Shown here: in pieces, positions 16,588-24,555 of the stretch | How positions within the stretch are numbered: position 1 is the stretch's first letter | How the letters are laid out: the number at the start of each line of letters is the position of its first letter | DNA from: Microbacterium sp. LWO13-1.2 | GTDB taxonomy: Bacteria; Actinomycetota; Actinomycetes; Actinomycetales; Microbacteriaceae | Length of the DNA: 64,000 bases | NCBI RefSeq assembly: GCF_038397725.1 | Contig: NZ_CP151634.1 | Location: 1,302,001-1,366,000, forward strand | Direction: 5' to 3' | The notes under the pieces: model-generated | What the model was told of the DNA's origin: nothing | Database searches by the model: none | What the model saw: the letters and a program-made list of their open reading frames with translations, nothing else | Translations under genes and position numbers: made by a program

Positions 16588-17853
16588 TCACGCGGTGGTG
16601 GTCGTGGTCGGGCGAGCCGGCAGCGGGACCGTCGCCCGCACCCGGAAACCGCCGAGCGGGCGCGGGGCGAGGTCGATCGTGCCGCCGGAGGCGATGGCGC
16701 GCTCGCGCATGCCGAGCTGACCCAGGCCGGGTCGGAGCGCCGTCACTGCTCGCCCGGTGTTGACGATCTCGACTTCCACGTTGTCGTCCGCGTATCGCAC
16801 GCGGACGTCGGCGGTCGCCCCGGCTCCGGCATGGCGGCGGGCGTTGGTCAGCGACTCCTGCGCGATGCGGTACAGGTTGACGGCGACGAGCGAGGGCACC
16901 GGAATCGGTTCGCCGATCACGGTGTAGTCGGTGGGGAGCCCGGCCTCGGTGGATGCCTCAGCCAGATCGCCGATGTCATCGAGGCCGAGTGTGGAGGCGG
17001 CATCCGTCGTCTCTCCGCCGGGCGTGCGGAGGGTCTCGAGAAGCTGTCGGAGTTCGTGGATCGCGTCGCGGGCCGACGATTCGATGCCGGTGAGGATGCG
17101 ACGCGACTGCTCCGGGTCCTGGTCGAGCACGATCCGCGCGGCCCCGGCCTGCACCCCCATCACCGAGACGTGGTGGGCGACGACGTCGTGCAGTTCGCGG
17201 GCGATCTTTACCCGGTCGAGTGCGACGGCCTGCGCGGCGGTCACCTCGCGCTCGCGTTCGAGCTCGATCGTGCGGTGCTCGAGCGCCGTGCGCTCGGAGG
17301 CGGCGATCCAGGAGCGCTCGCCGAAGTAATAGGCACCGCCGAAGTAGAGCACGTTCAGAAGGATCTGGATGAGCATGAACGCGACGTAAGGCGAGAATGC
17401 ACCGGCGGCGATCTCCGCCTTGTTCGCCTCGTCGATCGCGTCGCGGTACATGACGATGATCAGCCAGACGAACATGCCGAGGATGATGGCGATCCGCACG
17501 ATGAAGGCGCGACGTCTGTTGTTCATCCAGGCGCCGACTGTGTAGAGCGAGACGAACATTGCGATGTTGCCGACGTAGATCTCCGGCACCTTGAACGTGA
17601 TCGCGAAGAAGTAGGCCAGCACCACGACGACGGCGACGATTCCGGGCCAGCGGCGACGCACGGCGAGCGGGGCGGTGACCGCGACAGCGTAGACGAGCGC
17701 CGTCCACGGCTCGGCCTGTTCCTTGCCGTACATCTCGGCGATGGTCGACAGCGCCGCGCTGAGGATCGCCCCGATGAACATCACCGTCGCGAGCACGAGG
17801 TCGCTGCGCAGCTCTCGCGGGGTCGGGGTGCGGGTGAACGGGGCGGTGGGCAT
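16588..17853 (-). CDS. Two-component sensor histidine kinase (DesK/HisKA_3 type)
   Basis: This membrane sensor kinase has 421 residues. About five or six transmembrane segments occupy the first 170 residues, followed by the HisKA_3 dimerisation motif ARELHDVVAHHVSVMGVQ (phosphoacceptor histidine near residue 221) and an ATPase domain with the N box in AQESLTNARRHA and a G box in GLGQLGMRERA. There is no separate extracellular sensor domain, so the signal is probably sensed in or at the membrane. The ATG at 17853 follows TACGGT (17860-17865) by 6 nt. Its promoter has the same 50-nt layout as the NatA promoter. Confidence 0.92.
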   Translation of the reverse strand: MPTAPFTRTPTPRELRSDLVLATVMFIGAILSAALSTIAEMYGKEQAEPWTALVYAVAVTAPLAVRRRWPGIVAVVVVLAYFFAITFKVPEIYVGNIAMFVSLYTVGAWMNNRRRAFIVRIAIILGMFVWLIIVMYRDAIDEANKAEIAAGAFSPYVAFMLIQILLNVLYFGGAYYFGERSWIAASERTALEHRTIELEREREVTAAQAVALDRVKIARELHDVVAHHVSVMGVQAGAARIVLDQDPEQSRRILTGIESSARDAIHELRQLLETLRTPGGETTDAASTLGLDDIGDLAEASTEAGLPTDYTVIGEPIPVPSLVAVNLYRIAQESLTNARRHAGAGATADVRVRYADDNVEVEIVNTGRAVTALRPGLGQLGMRERAIASGGTIDLAPRPLGGFRVRATVPLPARPTTTTTA

Positions 17854-17900
17854 CCTTCCACCGTATGCGGGACGGATGCCGGCAGCATCCCCCACGCGAC
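17851..17900 (-). promoter_or_regulatory. Sensor kinase promoter with GGGGGATG box
   Basis: On the minus strand the box GTCGCGTGGGGGATG starts at 17900, the -10 hexamer TACGGT is at 17865-17860 and the ATG at 17853. The bases CGCGTGGGGGATGC match the NatA promoter exactly at the same distance from the -10. This implies autoregulation of the two-component operon (inference). Confidence 0.65.
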
Positions 17901-17913
17901 GGATTCGCGTCGG

Positions 17914-17949
17914 ACTTGCTATTGACAAGCATGGTTGTTTTTTGCAAGT
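17914..17949. promoter_or_regulatory. Promoter/operator of VOC-HxlR-reductase operon
   Basis: ACTTGC (17914-17919) and GCAAGT (17944-17949) form an inverted repeat around a -35-like TTGACA (17922-17927). A possible -10 lies about 17-20 nt further on. The region is locally AT-rich. HxlR regulators often control the gene beside them, so the HxlR protein at 18441 is the likely ligand (inference). Confidence 0.5.
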
Positions 17950-17992
17950 ATCGATCCTGTCCGGACCGGACATCACCGACAGAGGAGTCATC

Positions 17993-18439
17993 GTGACCAA
18001 GATCTTCGTCAACCTGCCCACCGCCGACCTCGAGCGCAGCAAGGCCTTCTACACGGCGCTCGGATGCGACATCAACCCGCTCTTCACCGACGAGAACGCT
18101 GCCTGCATCGTCTGGAGCGAGGACGTGTTCTTCATGGTCCTCACTCGTGAGTTCTTCGGCACCTTCACGGAGAAGACGGTCGTTGATCCGAAGGAGAGCG
18201 CCCAGGTGCTCGTCGCCCTCAGCCGCGATTCCCGCGACGACGTCGACGCGATTCTCGCCGCAGGCCTCGCCGCGGGTGGCGTCGAGCCGAAGGACGCACA
18301 GGACTACGGCTTCATGTACTCCCGCGACCTGGAGGACCCGGACGGCAATGTGCTCGAGTTCATGTACATGAGCGAGCAGGCCGCCGAGCAGGGGCCCGAG
18401 GCCTACTTGGCCGAGCAGGGCGCGACAGAATCGGCCTGA
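17993..18439 (+). CDS. VOC superfamily (glyoxalase-like) protein
   Basis: This 148-residue protein has the vicinal oxygen chelate fold: beta-strand MTKIFVNLPTADLERSKAFYTALG (two halves), then ENAACIVWSEDVFFMVL, and the C-terminal SRDLEDPDGNVLEFMYM strand with the metal-site glutamate. A GTG start follows AGAGGAG. The gene is one base from the HxlR regulator gene and forms an operon with it and the DHFR-like gene. The reaction is unknown; relatives include glyoxalases and thiol-dependent resistance proteins. Confidence 0.85.
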   Translation: MTKIFVNLPTADLERSKAFYTALGCDINPLFTDENAACIVWSEDVFFMVLTREFFGTFTEKTVVDPKESAQVLVALSRDSRDDVDAILAAGLAAGGVEPKDAQDYGFMYSRDLEDPDGNVLEFMYMSEQAAEQGPEAYLAEQGATESA

Positions 18440-18440
18440 C

Positions 18441-19136
18441 GTGGCCGCGCGCAGTTACGGCCAGTATTGCGGTGTGACGACGGCCGTCGAGCTGATCGGG
18501 GAGCGGTGGGCTCTGCTCATCGTCCGCGATCTGCTCGTCGGTCCCCGTCGCTACACCGATCTCAAGCAGGGCCTGCCGCGCATCCCCACCAACATCCTGT
18601 CCACGCGTCTGAAGGAACTGCAGGAGGGCGGGGTTGTGCGCCGCGTTCCGCTGATGAACTGCGGTCTCGTCTACGAGCTCACCCCCTACGGACGTGCGCT
18701 CGAACCGGTCGTCCTCGCGCTCGGCCGGTGGGGTTTCCAGACGATGGGAGACCCGTCGCCCGATGACGTGGTCACAGCTGACTCGCTGACGATGGCGTTG
18801 CGCACGGCGTTCCAGCCGGATGCGGCGACGGATGCCGAATACGAACTGCACGTCGGCGAGGTCGCGTTGCGCGCTTCGGTGCGCGACGGTGCGCTGCGCG
18901 TGTATCAGCTCGCTCCGCCCGCCCCGCCGGTCGGTGGAGCATTGCCGTCGAGCGAGGCGGATGCCGTGATCGTCGCCGGTCCCGGCATCCGTCACCTGAT
19001 CGGCGGCGACGTGACGCCGGCCGAGGCGATCGCCCAGGACCTCCTCGCCGTGGTGCGCGGCGAGGTCTCGTGGCTGGAGTCGTTCGCCCGTACCTTCCAC
19101 ATCGCACCGCTGATCGCGCAGAGGAGCGTGGCATGA
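18441..19136 (+). CDS. HxlR family regulator with SCP2-like C-terminal domain
   Basis: The first 100 residues form an HxlR winged helix: YGQYCGVTTAVELIGERWA with the redox-candidate cysteine, LLVGPRRYTDLKQGLPRIP and STRLKELQEGGVVRR. The last 110 residues resemble the sterol-carrier-like domain often fused to actinobacterial HxlR proteins. The total of 231 residues is twice the usual HxlR length because of this domain. GTG starts one base after the VOC stop. It likely responds to a small hydrophobic or electrophilic compound and controls its own operon (inference). Confidence 0.85.
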   Translation: MAARSYGQYCGVTTAVELIGERWALLIVRDLLVGPRRYTDLKQGLPRIPTNILSTRLKELQEGGVVRRVPLMNCGLVYELTPYGRALEPVVLALGRWGFQTMGDPSPDDVVTADSLTMALRTAFQPDAATDAEYELHVGEVALRASVRDGALRVYQLAPPAPPVGGALPSSEADAVIVAGPGIRHLIGGDVTPAEAIAQDLLAVVRGEVSWLESFARTFHIAPLIAQRSVA

Positions 19137-19768
19137 GCACTGCAGAATCCGGACGGATCATCATCGACCTGTTCACCACCCTCGACGGTGTCGCCCAAGG
19201 ACCGGGTGGCACCGACGAGGACATTTCGGGCGGCTTCCGCTTCAGCGGCTGGCAGGCAGGGCACCCGAGTTCGGGCGTCGGCGACCAGGTGATGAAGGGG
19301 ATGGCCGGCCTCGACGCGTTGCTTCTGGGGCGGCGCACCTACGACATCTTCGCCTCCTATTGGCCGCACCACACGGACGGCGAGTCGGGCGACATCGGCA
19401 AGCTCTTCAACCGTGTACCCAAGTACGTCGCGTCGAGGGACGCCGGCATCGCGCTCGAGTGGGAGGGATCCTCACGCGTCGGGGCCGACCTGGCCTCCGA
19501 GATCGCCGGAATGCGTGCCCGGCATCGGGAGACGCACGTGATCGGCAGTGTCGACTTCGTGCACACGCTGCTCGGCGAAGGGCTGTTCGACGAGCTCAAT
19601 CTGTGGGTGTATCCGATCCTGCTCGGCGCAGGCAAGAAGGTCTTCGACGACGGCGCGATGCCTTCTGTTCTCGAGCTGCTCGAGCCGCCTGTCGCCGATG
19701 ACGGGGGAGTCACGCTGCTGCGCTTCGGGCGGACCGACCGGGTGCCGGGAGTGGGGACGTTCGAGTGA
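19133..19768 (+). CDS. Dihydrofolate reductase family protein (RibD C-terminal fold)
   Basis: This 211-residue protein has the RibD_C/DHFR-like fold: IIIDLFTTLDGVAQGPGG at the N-terminus, LLLGRRTYDIFASYWP in the middle and the C-terminal THVIGSVDFVHTLL and ELNLWVYPILLGAGKKVF segments. Proteins of this group bind NADPH and are widespread in actinobacteria, but few have known substrates. The ATG overlaps the HxlR stop by 4 bp, so it is the third gene of the operon. It may be a detoxifying reductase acting with the VOC protein (inference). Confidence 0.87.
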   Translation: MSTAESGRIIIDLFTTLDGVAQGPGGTDEDISGGFRFSGWQAGHPSSGVGDQVMKGMAGLDALLLGRRTYDIFASYWPHHTDGESGDIGKLFNRVPKYVASRDAGIALEWEGSSRVGADLASEIAGMRARHRETHVIGSVDFVHTLLGEGLFDELNLWVYPILLGAGKKVFDDGAMPSVLELLEPPVADDGGVTLLRFGRTDRVPGVGTFE

Positions 19769-19805
19769 CTTTCAGCTGATCTCGGGTGATCTCGGTGAGG
19801 TCGAT

Positions 19806-19835
19806 CACATTTGAGAAATTTCTTTCTCAAATGTG
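19806..19835. promoter_or_regulatory. AT-rich 13-bp-arm inverted repeat upstream of LAXTG protein gene
   Basis: CACATTTGAGAAA (19806-19818) and its exact complement (19823-19835) flank TTTC. A second smaller dyad, ATCCCC-N6-GGGGAT, follows at 19842-19859. It may terminate the upstream operon or serve as an operator. It stands out because it is about 70 percent AT in a GC-rich window. Confidence 0.5.
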
Positions 19836-19950
19836 TGGACTATCCCCTAGGTTGGGGATCAGCACAGTGCCGCGCGATCGGCGAGTGACTCATTCAGATC
19901 GGCGCACGCACTGTTGACGCGCGTCGGCGGACTCTCGAGGGGGAAGAGCC

Positions 19951-21999
19951 TTGACTCTACGACGCACGGTTCGACGGGGAGCGCTTCGCGCGCTGCTTGC
20001 GGGGACTGCAGTCCTGGCGATGGTGTTCACAGGCGCGGTCACGGCCGTCGCCGAGGATGCCGCGGCAACGGCGACCATCACCGGCCATGTCACCCGTGAG
20101 GGCGACGGGTCGCCGGTCGCATTCGCTTCGATCTTCGTAAACAGCACGGATTTCACCAAGAACGGCGTCGGATTCACCGACGAGAACGGTGACTATGCCG
20201 TTAGCGGACTCAAGCCGGGGGAATACACCGTTCGCTTCGCAACCGAAACCATTGGCGGCGGACTCCTCTCGGAGTACTGGGACGGGGCGCAGGATCGGAG
20301 CAGCGCGCAGCGCATCACTCTGACTGACGGCGAAACGATCAACGGCATCGATGCGACCCTGCAGCAGGGTGGCTCGATCTCGGGTCGGGTCACGCAAGAG
20401 AGCGACGGTGCGCCACAGTCTGGCGTGACCGTATATTTCTCCCCGAACTCGCTGTCGCTAGCACCAGCGACAGCGAGGACCGCCGAAGACGGCACCTATC
20501 GAGTCGACGCTCTGGTGCCGGGTGAGTACATGGTGAGATTCGACGCTCCGACCGGCAGTCTGGCCGACGAGTTCTGGGACGGCGCTCACGACCAGCAGTC
20601 GGCGACGCGCGTTCAGGTCATTGCGGGCGAGGAGACCCCTGGCATCGATGCGTCGCTTGTTGGGGGAGCAACGATCTCCGGACAGGTCACCACGGCGGCT
20701 GACGGCAGCGCAGTCTCCGGTTCGGTTTCGGCTTCGAGCGATGGCGGCGGTTACGTCAGCGCCCCGATCAATCCGGACGGCTCCTACAGCCTCTCCGTCG
20801 GACCGGGCACGTACTCTGTGCAGTTCTCCAGTTATGACTCCCGCGTGCTCTCCGAGTATTGGGAGAACGCTCGAACCCAAGCTGAGGCAACCGCCATCAC
20901 AGTCGTCCCCGGTCAGTCGCTCACGCTCAGCGCACAGCTTGACGCCGCCTCGGCGATCACTGGCGTCGTACTCATTGATGGGGCACCGCTCGCCGATGCG
21001 ATCGTAGAGGCGTGGCGCGACGGACAGAATGTCGGCATGGCGTACGCGAATATGGACGGCGAGTACGAACTCATGCTGCCGGCTGGTACGTACACCGTCA
21101 GTGCATGGGGAAGCTCGTATGACGCGACCTATGCAAAGCAGTACTACGACTCGGCGGATACGGCGTCAGAAGCGACCGCAGTGACGCTCGGATCAGACGC
21201 CGACCGCACAGGGGTCGATTTCGATCTGGCAGTCGGCGGTTCCATCCAGGGCACCGTTGCCGCAGGCAATGCGGAGTTGGAAGGTATGGGTGCGGAGGTC
21301 ACCGCATACCTCTGGAGCGCGAGGGAATGGCGTGCGGTCGCCCGGGCATACACGGTGGGCGAGTACGTCCTCGGGGGCACGGGATGGCCCCTTTCCGCTG
21401 ACGGCGGCCTCCTTCCGGCCGGTACTTACACGATCGGCGTCGAGGCCGAGGGGTTCTGCACGCAGTTCTATGGCGGTGCCGGTTCGCTCGAAGATGCTGA
21501 CTCGTTCGAGCTCGCCCCGGGTGAAACGCTCGAGAGCATCGACGTGACGTTGCTGACCGAGTGCGTCGAACCGGAGCCGAAGCCGACTCTCGAGCTCTCC
21601 TCCACCTCGGTCAAGGCCGGCGGCGACATCACAGTGACCGGCGAGAACTTCGCACCCGGTGAGAAGGTCGCGTTCGAGCTTCACTCGGAGCCGATCTCGC
21701 TGGGCGAGCTCGTAGCCGGCGAAGACGGAACCCTGAGCGGAACCTTCCGCATCCCGTCGACGGTTCCTGCGGGCGCGCACCACGTTGTCGCCCTGGGTGC
21801 GGAGTCCGCGTTCGAAGTGAGTGTTGCCATCGAGGTGACCGCGGTCGCCGGTGGCGGTGGAACCGGAACGGTCGGTGGTGGGGGCGGTTCGGGTCTGGCG
21901 AACACCGGTGCGAGCGTTCCCGTGACCGCTGCTCTGGCTGGGCTCTTCCTGGCCGTACTCGGCGCTTTCCTCCTCCGTCGCCGGCGGTCCATGAGCTGA
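19951..21999 (+). CDS. Secreted, LAXTG-anchored protein with five carboxypeptidase-regulatory-like repeats
   Basis: The 682-residue product has a signal peptide (RRGALRALLAGTAVLAMVF, cleavage near residue 35). Five repeats of about 95 residues begin near 42, 140, 239, 334 and 429 with GxxxGxVT and carry LxPGxYxVxF strands and EYWDxA motifs, as in SdrD/Cna-B or carboxypeptidase-regulatory folds. A further beta domain at about 540-625 resembles the C-terminal domain of the GH32 enzyme at 38345. The end is LANTG (about 649-653), a hydrophobic helix and RRRR, a class E sortase signal. The start is TTG after GGGGGAAG. It is likely a wall-attached stalk or adhesin; no sortase gene is in the window. 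Confidence 0.85.
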   Translation: MTLRRTVRRGALRALLAGTAVLAMVFTGAVTAVAEDAAATATITGHVTREGDGSPVAFASIFVNSTDFTKNGVGFTDENGDYAVSGLKPGEYTVRFATETIGGGLLSEYWDGAQDRSSAQRITLTDGETINGIDATLQQGGSISGRVTQESDGAPQSGVTVYFSPNSLSLAPATARTAEDGTYRVDALVPGEYMVRFDAPTGSLADEFWDGAHDQQSATRVQVIAGEETPGIDASLVGGATISGQVTTAADGSAVSGSVSASSDGGGYVSAPINPDGSYSLSVGPGTYSVQFSSYDSRVLSEYWENARTQAEATAITVVPGQSLTLSAQLDAASAITGVVLIDGAPLADAIVEAWRDGQNVGMAYANMDGEYELMLPAGTYTVSAWGSSYDATYAKQYYDSADTASEATAVTLGSDADRTGVDFDLAVGGSIQGTVAAGNAELEGMGAEVTAYLWSAREWRAVARAYTVGEYVLGGTGWPLSADGGLLPAGTYTIGVEAEGFCTQFYGGAGSLEDADSFELAPGETLESIDVTLLTECVEPEPKPTLELSSTSVKAGGDITVTGENFAPGEKVAFELHSEPISLGELVAGEDGTLSGTFRIPSTVPAGAHHVVALGAESAFEVSVAIEVTAVAGGGGTGTVGGGGGSGLANTGASVPVTAALAGLFLAVLGAFLLRRRRSMS

Positions 22000-22007
22000 C
22001 CACTCGC

Positions 22008-22047
22008 CGTTCACACCGATGGGGACTTCTCCCCATCGGTGTGAACG
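22008..22047. terminator. Strong hairpin terminator after LAXTG protein gene
   Basis: Perfect 18-bp arms (22008-22025 and 22030-22047) close a CTTC loop, 9 bp after the stop codon. The next gene on the same strand begins 48 bp later with its own putative TAGCGT hexamer (22059-22064). Confidence 0.8.
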
Positions 22048-22094
22048 ACCACGTCAGGTAGCGTCATCAATGACGACGCGCGGGGGGTGCGGGA

Positions 22095-22376
22095 ATGAGT
22101 GCAGACAAGGTCATCATCGATTACGACCTCTTGACGGGCGTTCGTGATTCCATCAAGACGGCGATCGCCGAGCTGGAGGATGCGCCCGAGCGCAGCGCCG
22201 ACATCGCGGGCGCGATCGACATGCCGTTCGACAAGGCAGAGCTGAGCGGCCTGGCCGGTGACTTCTGCGGCTCGTGGGAGCCGAAGCGCGAAGATCTGAT
22301 CTCAACGCTCGAAGACATCTCGGCCTACATCGGCGATGTCGTCGACTCGTACTACGGACTGGACAGGTGGTTCTGA
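22095..22376 (+). CDS. WXG100-like small helical protein of a type VII secretion-type locus
   Basis: This 93-residue acidic protein is predicted to be a helical hairpin: a first helix at about 8-30, a loop with GDFCGSWEPKRED near residue 55-67 that carries the GSW turn, and a second helix STLEDISAYIGDVVDSYYG. Size and shape match the WXG100/EsxA superfamily, although the canonical WXG is replaced by GSW. It lies 2 bp before the calpain-like protein gene and is probably its export or folding partner. A GGGGGG-containing ribosome site precedes the ATG. Confidence 0.65.
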   Translation: MSADKVIIDYDLLTGVRDSIKTAIAELEDAPERSADIAGAIDMPFDKAELSGLAGDFCGSWEPKREDLISTLEDISAYIGDVVDSYYGLDRWF

Positions 22377-22378
22377 CC

Positions 22379-23692
22379 GTGGCTGCGAACGTCGAACCAG
22401 GTACCGCAGGCGAGGCCGCGGGCACGGGCGAGCAGATCCGCTCGATGAAGGGCGAGCCCGACACCGTGTCGTCGAGCGGCCGCAAGATGGCCGATCACGG
22501 CAACGTGATGACCCAGCTCGCCACGCACCTGCGCACGATCAGGGACTCCGAGATGTCGGACTGGCGCATCACCGGAAAGGCGGCCGAGAAGCTGCGATCC
22601 TCGATCGGCGACGCCGCCGAACGGATCGCCGTCGCCGGCGCCATCTACGGACCCATCGGGAACGCGCTGCACACCTACGGCTCGGATACGGTCGGGTGTC
22701 AGGAGGGCTTGAACGCCCTCGCGGTGCAGTGTCAAGAGCGCTGGACGACGTTGAAGGACCTGCGGAGCGAGTACGCCGAGGGTGAGATTCTCATCGAGGG
22801 CGACCCCGATTACGACGATCAGGTGGAGAAGCGTCAGCAACTCGAAGCAGACATCTGGGATGCCCAAGCAGCGTGGGACGAGGTCGCCGCGAAGTGGAAC
22901 AACATGTTCGTGGACTGGCGATCGGTCTACGACCAGGCGGTTTCCTGCCTCTCGGACCCTGATCTCGAAGCCATCCGGTCGGGAGAGAAGCTCCCGGGCG
23001 CGTCGGGCCTGTATCCGAACGGCGACCCCGACCCCGAAGACGTCCACCAGGGCGGCGCGGGAGACTGCTACCTGTTGTCGGTGCTCGCCGGCCTCGCCGA
23101 TGGCGACCCGCAGAAGATCAAGGACATGATCACCGTCAACCCTGACGGCACGTACACCGTGCACTTCGCCGACGGCGACATCACGGTCAGCAGCGATCAG
23201 CTCCTGGACAACGACCAGGCCGACTGGGTGCGCGTCATCGAAGCCGCATACGTCGTCCACGAGGGCAGCTACGACGAGTTCAACAACGGCGGATGGCCCC
23301 ACGACGTCATGGAGGACATCTTCGGCCACGGTGCCGACAAGAAGGACGATGACTCCGGCTTCTGGGACTTCGCGACCGGCGGAAACGACATCGAAGACAG
23401 TTACGACGCGGTGCAGGACGCCCTCGACGGCGGACGCCCGGTCGTTGCCACCGCGTCGAACGGCCAGCTCGGGTTCGAGGGTGGCGGCCATGCGCTGACC
23501 GTGACCAAGACATACGAGGTCGACGGCGAGCAGTACGTCGTGATCCGCAATCCCTGGGGCCACAACAACAATCACCAATCCCAGATCACCGACGCCGGTG
23601 GTGTGCTGAACAACCCCGACGACGGATACTTCACTATGACCATGGAGGAGTTCGCGAACTCGTTCTCCGACGTCGCGATCGCGAACCGATGA
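22379..23692 (+). CDS. LXG-like protein with C-terminal calpain (C2) cysteine protease domain
   Basis: The first 200 residues are helical and resemble a type VII-exported LXG-like module; residues 91-100 (GPIGNALHTY) and 159-173 (IWDAQAAWDEVAAKW) match the neighbouring 411-residue protein at 26893 in sequence and spacing. The C-terminal half is a calpain protease core with the full triad: QGGAGDCYLL (Cys230), GGGHALTV (His371) and RNPWGHN (Asn391). The GTG at 22379 is three codons after the WXG100-like stop; ATG 22445 is an alternative. No signal peptide is seen. The likely role is a secreted protease effector or toxin (inference). Confidence 0.8.
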   Translation: MAANVEPGTAGEAAGTGEQIRSMKGEPDTVSSSGRKMADHGNVMTQLATHLRTIRDSEMSDWRITGKAAEKLRSSIGDAAERIAVAGAIYGPIGNALHTYGSDTVGCQEGLNALAVQCQERWTTLKDLRSEYAEGEILIEGDPDYDDQVEKRQQLEADIWDAQAAWDEVAAKWNNMFVDWRSVYDQAVSCLSDPDLEAIRSGEKLPGASGLYPNGDPDPEDVHQGGAGDCYLLSVLAGLADGDPQKIKDMITVNPDGTYTVHFADGDITVSSDQLLDNDQADWVRVIEAAYVVHEGSYDEFNNGGWPHDVMEDIFGHGADKKDDDSGFWDFATGGNDIEDSYDAVQDALDGGRPVVATASNGQLGFEGGGHALTVTKTYEVDGEQYVVIRNPWGHNNNHQSQITDAGGVLNNPDDGYFTMTMEEFANSFSDVAIANR

Positions 23693-24543
23693 AAACGTCC
23701 AAGTGGCAGGGCCCCGCGGCGATCGTCGCCGCACTGATGGTTCTCACCGCGTGCAGTCCCGTTCCTGAGGAGGACGCAATGCCCACCCCGCAGCCATCGA
23801 CGACACAGGGCGTCTCCGCTCCGAATCCCTCCGAGCCCATCAGCGAACTGGTCAGCGGCGCCGACGTGATCGCCTTCGGTACGGTCGAGTCGGTCGATCC
23901 GGTGGTGGAGGATGCCGATGCCGACGAATTCCCCGCGCAGACGGCCGTCGTGCGAGTCGACGACCTCCTGAAGGGCGATGCTGCGGCGACGATCACCGTG
24001 TCGAAGCCCGCCGGCACCACGTACTACCTCACCGACCAGTCGACGTTCTCCTACGACTCCCGGCACGAGGGGATATTCGTCCTCAAGGACGCAGGTGACG
24101 CCGGGTACGAGCTGTTCGGCAACCTCGGAGTGCATGACGATTGGGGTAACTGGCAGAAGTTCGAACGTGTGCTCGCGGGACTCCCGGAACACGCGCCCGG
24201 CGCGACGAAGGCTGAGTTGGCGGCATGGACCGCGCAGGCAGACATCATCGTCTTCGCCAGCGCACGCGGCGCCGACGACGACATCGTGGTGCACACTCCG
24301 CCGGCGGACTATGCGGCATCGGCGACCCTGAAACCGATCGAGGTGCTCAAGGGAGACATGCCCGAGCCGCTCGATGTGGTGCAGGGGCCGCAGCCGGATG
24401 TGGCCGGCGGCACGTGGGCGTTCCCGGTGAAGGACGAAGGGCAGACCGGCGTCTTCTTCATCGATACGTCCAGCGGCACCCCCACGGTGATCAACACGGT
24501 CAACCCGAGTTCGATCAGCACCAACAAGGTTCCGGTGGGCTGA
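23689..24543 (+). CDS. Lipoprotein with internal duplication, partner of calpain-like protein
   Basis: This 284-residue protein has a lipobox (VLTAC, cysteine near residue 22) and a Pro/Thr-rich linker, so it should sit on the outer face of the membrane. Two halves look related: ADVIAFGTVE ... LKGDAAATITVSKP ... GIFVLKDAGDAGY, and ADIIVFASAR ... LKGDMPEPLDVVQGP ... GVFFIDTSSGTP. Its ATG overlaps the stop of the protease gene by 4 bp, so the pair is translationally coupled. This arrangement fits an immunity or receptor protein for the protease, but no family is recognised. Confidence 0.75.
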   Translation: MKTSKWQGPAAIVAALMVLTACSPVPEEDAMPTPQPSTTQGVSAPNPSEPISELVSGADVIAFGTVESVDPVVEDADADEFPAQTAVVRVDDLLKGDAAATITVSKPAGTTYYLTDQSTFSYDSRHEGIFVLKDAGDAGYELFGNLGVHDDWGNWQKFERVLAGLPEHAPGATKAELAAWTAQADIIVFASARGADDDIVVHTPPADYAASATLKPIEVLKGDMPEPLDVVQGPQPDVAGGTWAFPVKDEGQTGVFFIDTSSGTPTVINTVNPSSISTNKVPVG

Positions 24544-24555
24544 CCTGAGCCGCGG

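Noticed and set aside
13577..17853. BceAB/BceRS-type antibiotic resistance module
   Set aside because: The permease is NatB-like, and kinase and regulator are of the DesK/NarL class rather than BceS/BceR; a shared promoter box supports linkage but not that family.
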